Below the pieces are notes generated by a model that was not told where the DNA came from, ran no database searches, and saw nothing but the letters and a program-made list of their open reading frames with translations. A program made the translations under genes and the position numbers. Of a stretch of DNA of 7,108 bases, positions 5,558-7,108 are shown piece after piece. The DNA is from CAYGAW01 sp964347945 (lineage in GTDB: Bacteria; Chloroflexota; Anaerolineae; UBA7937; B3-Chlor), in contig CAYGAW010000020.1 in NCBI GenBank assembly GCA_964347945.1, positions 1 through 7,108 of the forward strand, written 5' to 3'. Each line of letters opens with the position of its first letter. Position 1 is the stretch's first letter.

Positions 5558-5788
5558 TCATACCTGCGCCAACTGCAGCAGGCCCACATCGAGCGGCTTC
5601 TCGTTGGCCACCGCCTGGTCCAGCAGTGCGGCCGCGATCTCCCGCTTGAGGAGGCCCACCAGCAAACCGTGCTCGCCGATGATTCTGGCGTAGACACCGC
5701 GTGTGTCCACTCCGCAATGTTGGCTCAAATGACAAACGTGGGCGCAAGAGTGGTGGAGGATACCACTCCGCTTACAGACCGCGACCAC
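5558..5788 (-). CDS. hypothetical 76-residue Cys/His-rich protein
   Basis: The frame lies between metF and the GAPDH fragment, with 22-base gaps on each side. GTG at 5788-5786 follows AAGGA (5793-5797) by 4 bases; a TTG at 5803 is an alternative without a good site. The N-terminal third is unusually rich in Cys and His: KRSGILHHSCAHVCHLSQHC gives C5, C15, C19 and C25 with H12, H13, H17, H20 and H24. The rest looks like an amphipathic helix region (LLVGLLKREIAAALLDQAV). A small metal-binding fold is a guess from that pattern. I recognise no family. The frame may also be a remnant of a longer gene whose start was lost. Confidence 0.5.
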   Translation of the reverse strand: MVAVCKRSGILHHSCAHVCHLSQHCGVDTRGVYARIIGEHGLLVGLLKREIAAALLDQAVANEKPLDVGLLQLAQV

Positions 5789-5810
5789 GCATTCCTTGCT
5801 CAACCCTATT

Positions 5811-6746
5811 TCACGCGAGATCTTTAACCGTCTCCGACTCCAAGTTCTCTTCTGCAAACTTCTCGCTACTGGCGCCAGGGAACCAGCGACGGCCAAGGCT
5901 CGTGAGAATCGCTTTGACCGATGCGGAACGGTTCAGGCAGTAGAAGTGAATCCCCTGCACGCCCTGTTCCAGGACGTCGAGAGTTTGCCGAGTGGCGTAG
6001 TCGATGCCCAGTTTTCGCACCGCGACGTCGTCATCGCCCAGGCGCTCCAGGTCGCGCGCCAGGTCAGGCGGGATGGTGGCCCCTGTCAGGGCGGCAAAGC
6101 GTCTCACCTGGGCCTGGTTGACGATGGGCAGGATGCCGGGGATGATGGGGACGTCGATGCCTATCCTTCGGGCGCGCTCCACGAAGTCGTAGAAGTAGTG
6201 GTTGTCGAAGAAGATCTGGGTGATGATGAACTCGCCGCCGGCGTCCACTTTCTCCTTCAGGTGCCTCAAGTCCTGCTCGATGTCCGGAGACTCGATGTGC
6301 CCTTCCGGGTGACCGGCCACCCCGATGCCGAAGTCGTACCGCTCTTTGATGAGCCTGACCAGTTGACTGGCATATTGGAAAGCGCTCCCGGCCGGAACGG
6401 ATGGTGCTTCCTCCGGCCGATCTCCGCGCAGAGCCAGGACGTTCTCCAGACCCAGGTCACGCGCCATGTCCAGGTCGCGGATAATCTGCTCTTTGGTGGC
6501 GCCGATGCAGGTGAAGTGGAACATGGACTCCAGGCCCAACTCCTCCTTCACCTGGGCCGCAATCTGAAAGGCGGTGTCCCGGTTGCTCCGGTCAGGGGCG
6601 AAGGTGACGGAAACAAAACTGGGACCCAGGTCCCTGAGTTCCGCGATGGTACGGTAGAGTTTGAGGATCCCGCCGTCGGTCTTGGGCGGGAAAACCTCAA
6701 GCGAATAGGTGACGGACGATCGGTCATAGAAGTCTCGGATCTTCAT
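5811..6746 (-). CDS. metF: 5,10-methylenetetrahydrofolate reductase
   Basis: This cytoplasmic FAD enzyme reduces 5,10-methylene-THF to 5-methyl-THF for methionine synthesis. The 311-residue product matches the usual length of short bacterial MetF. The TIM-barrel motifs are present: YSLEVFPPK (14-22, with the Glu equivalent to the catalytic one), 'VSVTFAPDRSNR', 'NVLALRGDRP' (102-111, flavin-site Asp), 'GVAGHPEGH' (142-150), 'ITQIFFD' (175-181, substrate Gln), 'PGILPI' (203-208) and 'GIHFYCLNR' (265-273). No C-terminal regulatory domain is present, as expected in bacteria. AGGGAG (6751-6756) lies just before ATG 6746. The start overlaps the TGA of a 43-codon frame (ATGA). Nothing marks it as damaged. 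It probably shares a transcript with the small Cys/His-rich gene downstream, but a functional link to the thiol block is not evident. Confidence 0.97.
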   Translation of the reverse strand: MKIRDFYDRSSVTYSLEVFPPKTDGGILKLYRTIAELRDLGPSFVSVTFAPDRSNRDTAFQIAAQVKEELGLESMFHFTCIGATKEQIIRDLDMARDLGLENVLALRGDRPEEAPSVPAGSAFQYASQLVRLIKERYDFGIGVAGHPEGHIESPDIEQDLRHLKEKVDAGGEFIITQIFFDNHYFYDFVERARRIGIDVPIIPGILPIVNQAQVRRFAALTGATIPPDLARDLERLGDDDVAVRKLGIDYATRQTLDVLEQGVQGIHFYCLNRSASVKAILTSLGRRWFPGASSEKFAEENLESETVKDLA

Positions 6747-6874
6747 CGCTCTCCCTCTTTCTCTCTCGCAGGTTTCTTCTCAGCACGTAGCGTAGTCGTG
6801 GTGGGGACGACTACCACAGCATCATCGGCAGCTCGCGAGCGTACCACTTCCCAGTCAACGTAGCGTCTGATCAG
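6743..6874 (-). CDS. small 43-codon frame coupled to metF, non-standard start or frameshift
   Basis: The frame encodes about 43 residues: IRRYVDWEVVRSRAADDAV, then a Val/Thr run (VVVVPTTTT) and a charged tail (EKKPAREKEGER). It ends in ATGA shared with the metF start. No ATG, GTG or TTG lies near its ribosome site: AAGGAGG (6883-6889) is followed 8 bases later by CTG (6874-6872). Upstream, ATG 6908 opens MKTALFEGGWD in the next frame and stops after 17 codons; removing one G in the GGG near 6877-6879 would join it to this frame, giving a 54-residue protein. Either CTG is used, an internal GTG is used, or the gene has a frameshift. No family is recognised. Confidence 0.4.
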   Translation of the reverse strand: MIRRYVDWEVVRSRAADDAVVVVPTTTTLRAEKKPAREKEGER

Positions 6875-6882
6875 TGTCCCAG

Positions 6883-6889
6883 CCTCCTT
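6883..6889 (-). promoter_or_regulatory. ribosome binding site before a CTG codon
   Basis: AAGGAGG stands 8 bases upstream of CTG 6874-6872. It points to a start there, although CTG is a rare start codon. It also lies inside the 17-codon ATG frame at 6908, so it could be coincidental if that frame is the true N-terminus. Confidence 0.4.
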
Positions 6890-6922
6890 CGAACAGAGCG
6901 GTCTTCATCTCGTCCGTCTGCG

Positions 6923-7108
6923 CTATTCGAGGCCCCTCCCCATGTCACGCAGCGCGGACTGCGGCGACCAAGTGACTTGCTGCCGCGGCCGCTCCTCACC
7001 CCACCTGACAGGCGCGGCCAGCACCCCGCCTCCAGAGTTCCTACCCAGCAGCCAGGCCACGAAGTAGATAACCGGGCAGATGAGCATCACTCCCAGCAAG
7101 ATCACTTT
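6923..7108 (-). CDS. C-terminal end of a membrane protein, cut by the window edge
   Basis: The frame is open to the edge of the window and ends with TAG at 6925-6923. The last 60 or so residues include a hydrophobic helix (VMLICPVIYFVAWLLG) and then a hydrophilic, basic tail (RWGEERPRQQ, ending DMGRGLE). The GTG at 7105 is probably internal rather than the start, because the frame continues upstream and no ribosome site can be seen. One terminal membrane helix with a tail is too little to name a family. Confidence 0.5.
   Translation of the reverse strand, partial: KVILLGVMLICPVIYFVAWLLGRNSGGGVLAAPVRWGEERPRQQVTWSPQSALRDMGRGLE

Noticed and set aside
6792..6814. 8-bp inverted repeat upstream of metF as an operator or attenuator
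   Set aside because: It falls inside the 43-codon frame and follows from its Val-then-Thr codon run (GTN then ACN codons are complementary). No U-run follows.
5796..6863. 355-codon open frame on the plus strand
   Set aside because: It lies opposite metF, whose motifs are unmistakable. The plus-strand translation has no recognisable family and is a shadow of GC-rich third positions.
6785..6866. Direct repeat ACGTAGCGT at 6785-6793 and 6858-6866 as regulator sites
   Set aside because: Only two 9-base copies, unequal reading frames, and no promoter pattern around them; chance cannot be ruled out.

Overview
All genes I can support lie on the minus strand and read from right to left (about 7108 down to 367). 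GC content looks moderately high. Most starts have a clear AGGAG-type ribosome site, and the gaps between genes are often only a few bases. The window is therefore bacterial and looks like one long operon or a chain of overlapping operons. The protein set (a short 311-residue MetF, a type II 'archaeal-type' GAPDH fragment, DUF1573 proteins beside CcdA, Cys-rich CcmH-like proteins) would suit a Chloroflexota-like bacterium, probably from a metagenome. That placement is inference; nothing here proves it.

Right part (7108-5101), metabolic and partly decayed. It begins with the C-terminal end of a membrane protein cut by the window edge. Next is a 43-codon open frame with a strong ribosome site but no standard start codon, overlapping the start of an intact methylenetetrahydrofolate reductase (metF). 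A 76-residue Cys/His-rich protein of unknown function follows. Last is the first ~110 residues of a type II glyceraldehyde-3-phosphate dehydrogenase that lacks its catalytic part. A perfect 14-bp hairpin sits where the GAPDH similarity stops.

Left part (5098-367), the more interesting block. In transcription order it encodes: a membrane-anchored DUF1573 protein (CxC motif); a secreted thioredoxin-like domain (CGDC) fused to a CcdA/DsbD-type electron-transfer membrane domain, coupled by an ATGA overlap; a second anchored DUF1573 protein whose strong ribosome site faces ACG instead of ATG; two small abutting open frames, one broken by an in-frame TGA; an anchored fusion of a CcmH-like CPCC...CTC module to a third DUF1573 domain; a 24-residue micro-ORF with a CPRC motif, coupled at both ends; and an anchored coiled-coil protein with a CKYCC...CGC module.

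Read together, the left block looks like an extracytoplasmic thiol system. CcdA would bring reducing power across the membrane, its own thioredoxin-like domain would receive it, and a family of anchored CxC/CxxC proteins could be the clients, chaperones or metal carriers. The domain assignments rest on motifs and are fairly firm. The pathway, and the idea that it serves metal-centre or cytochrome maturation, is inference.

Positions 1-366 hold no gene I can support.
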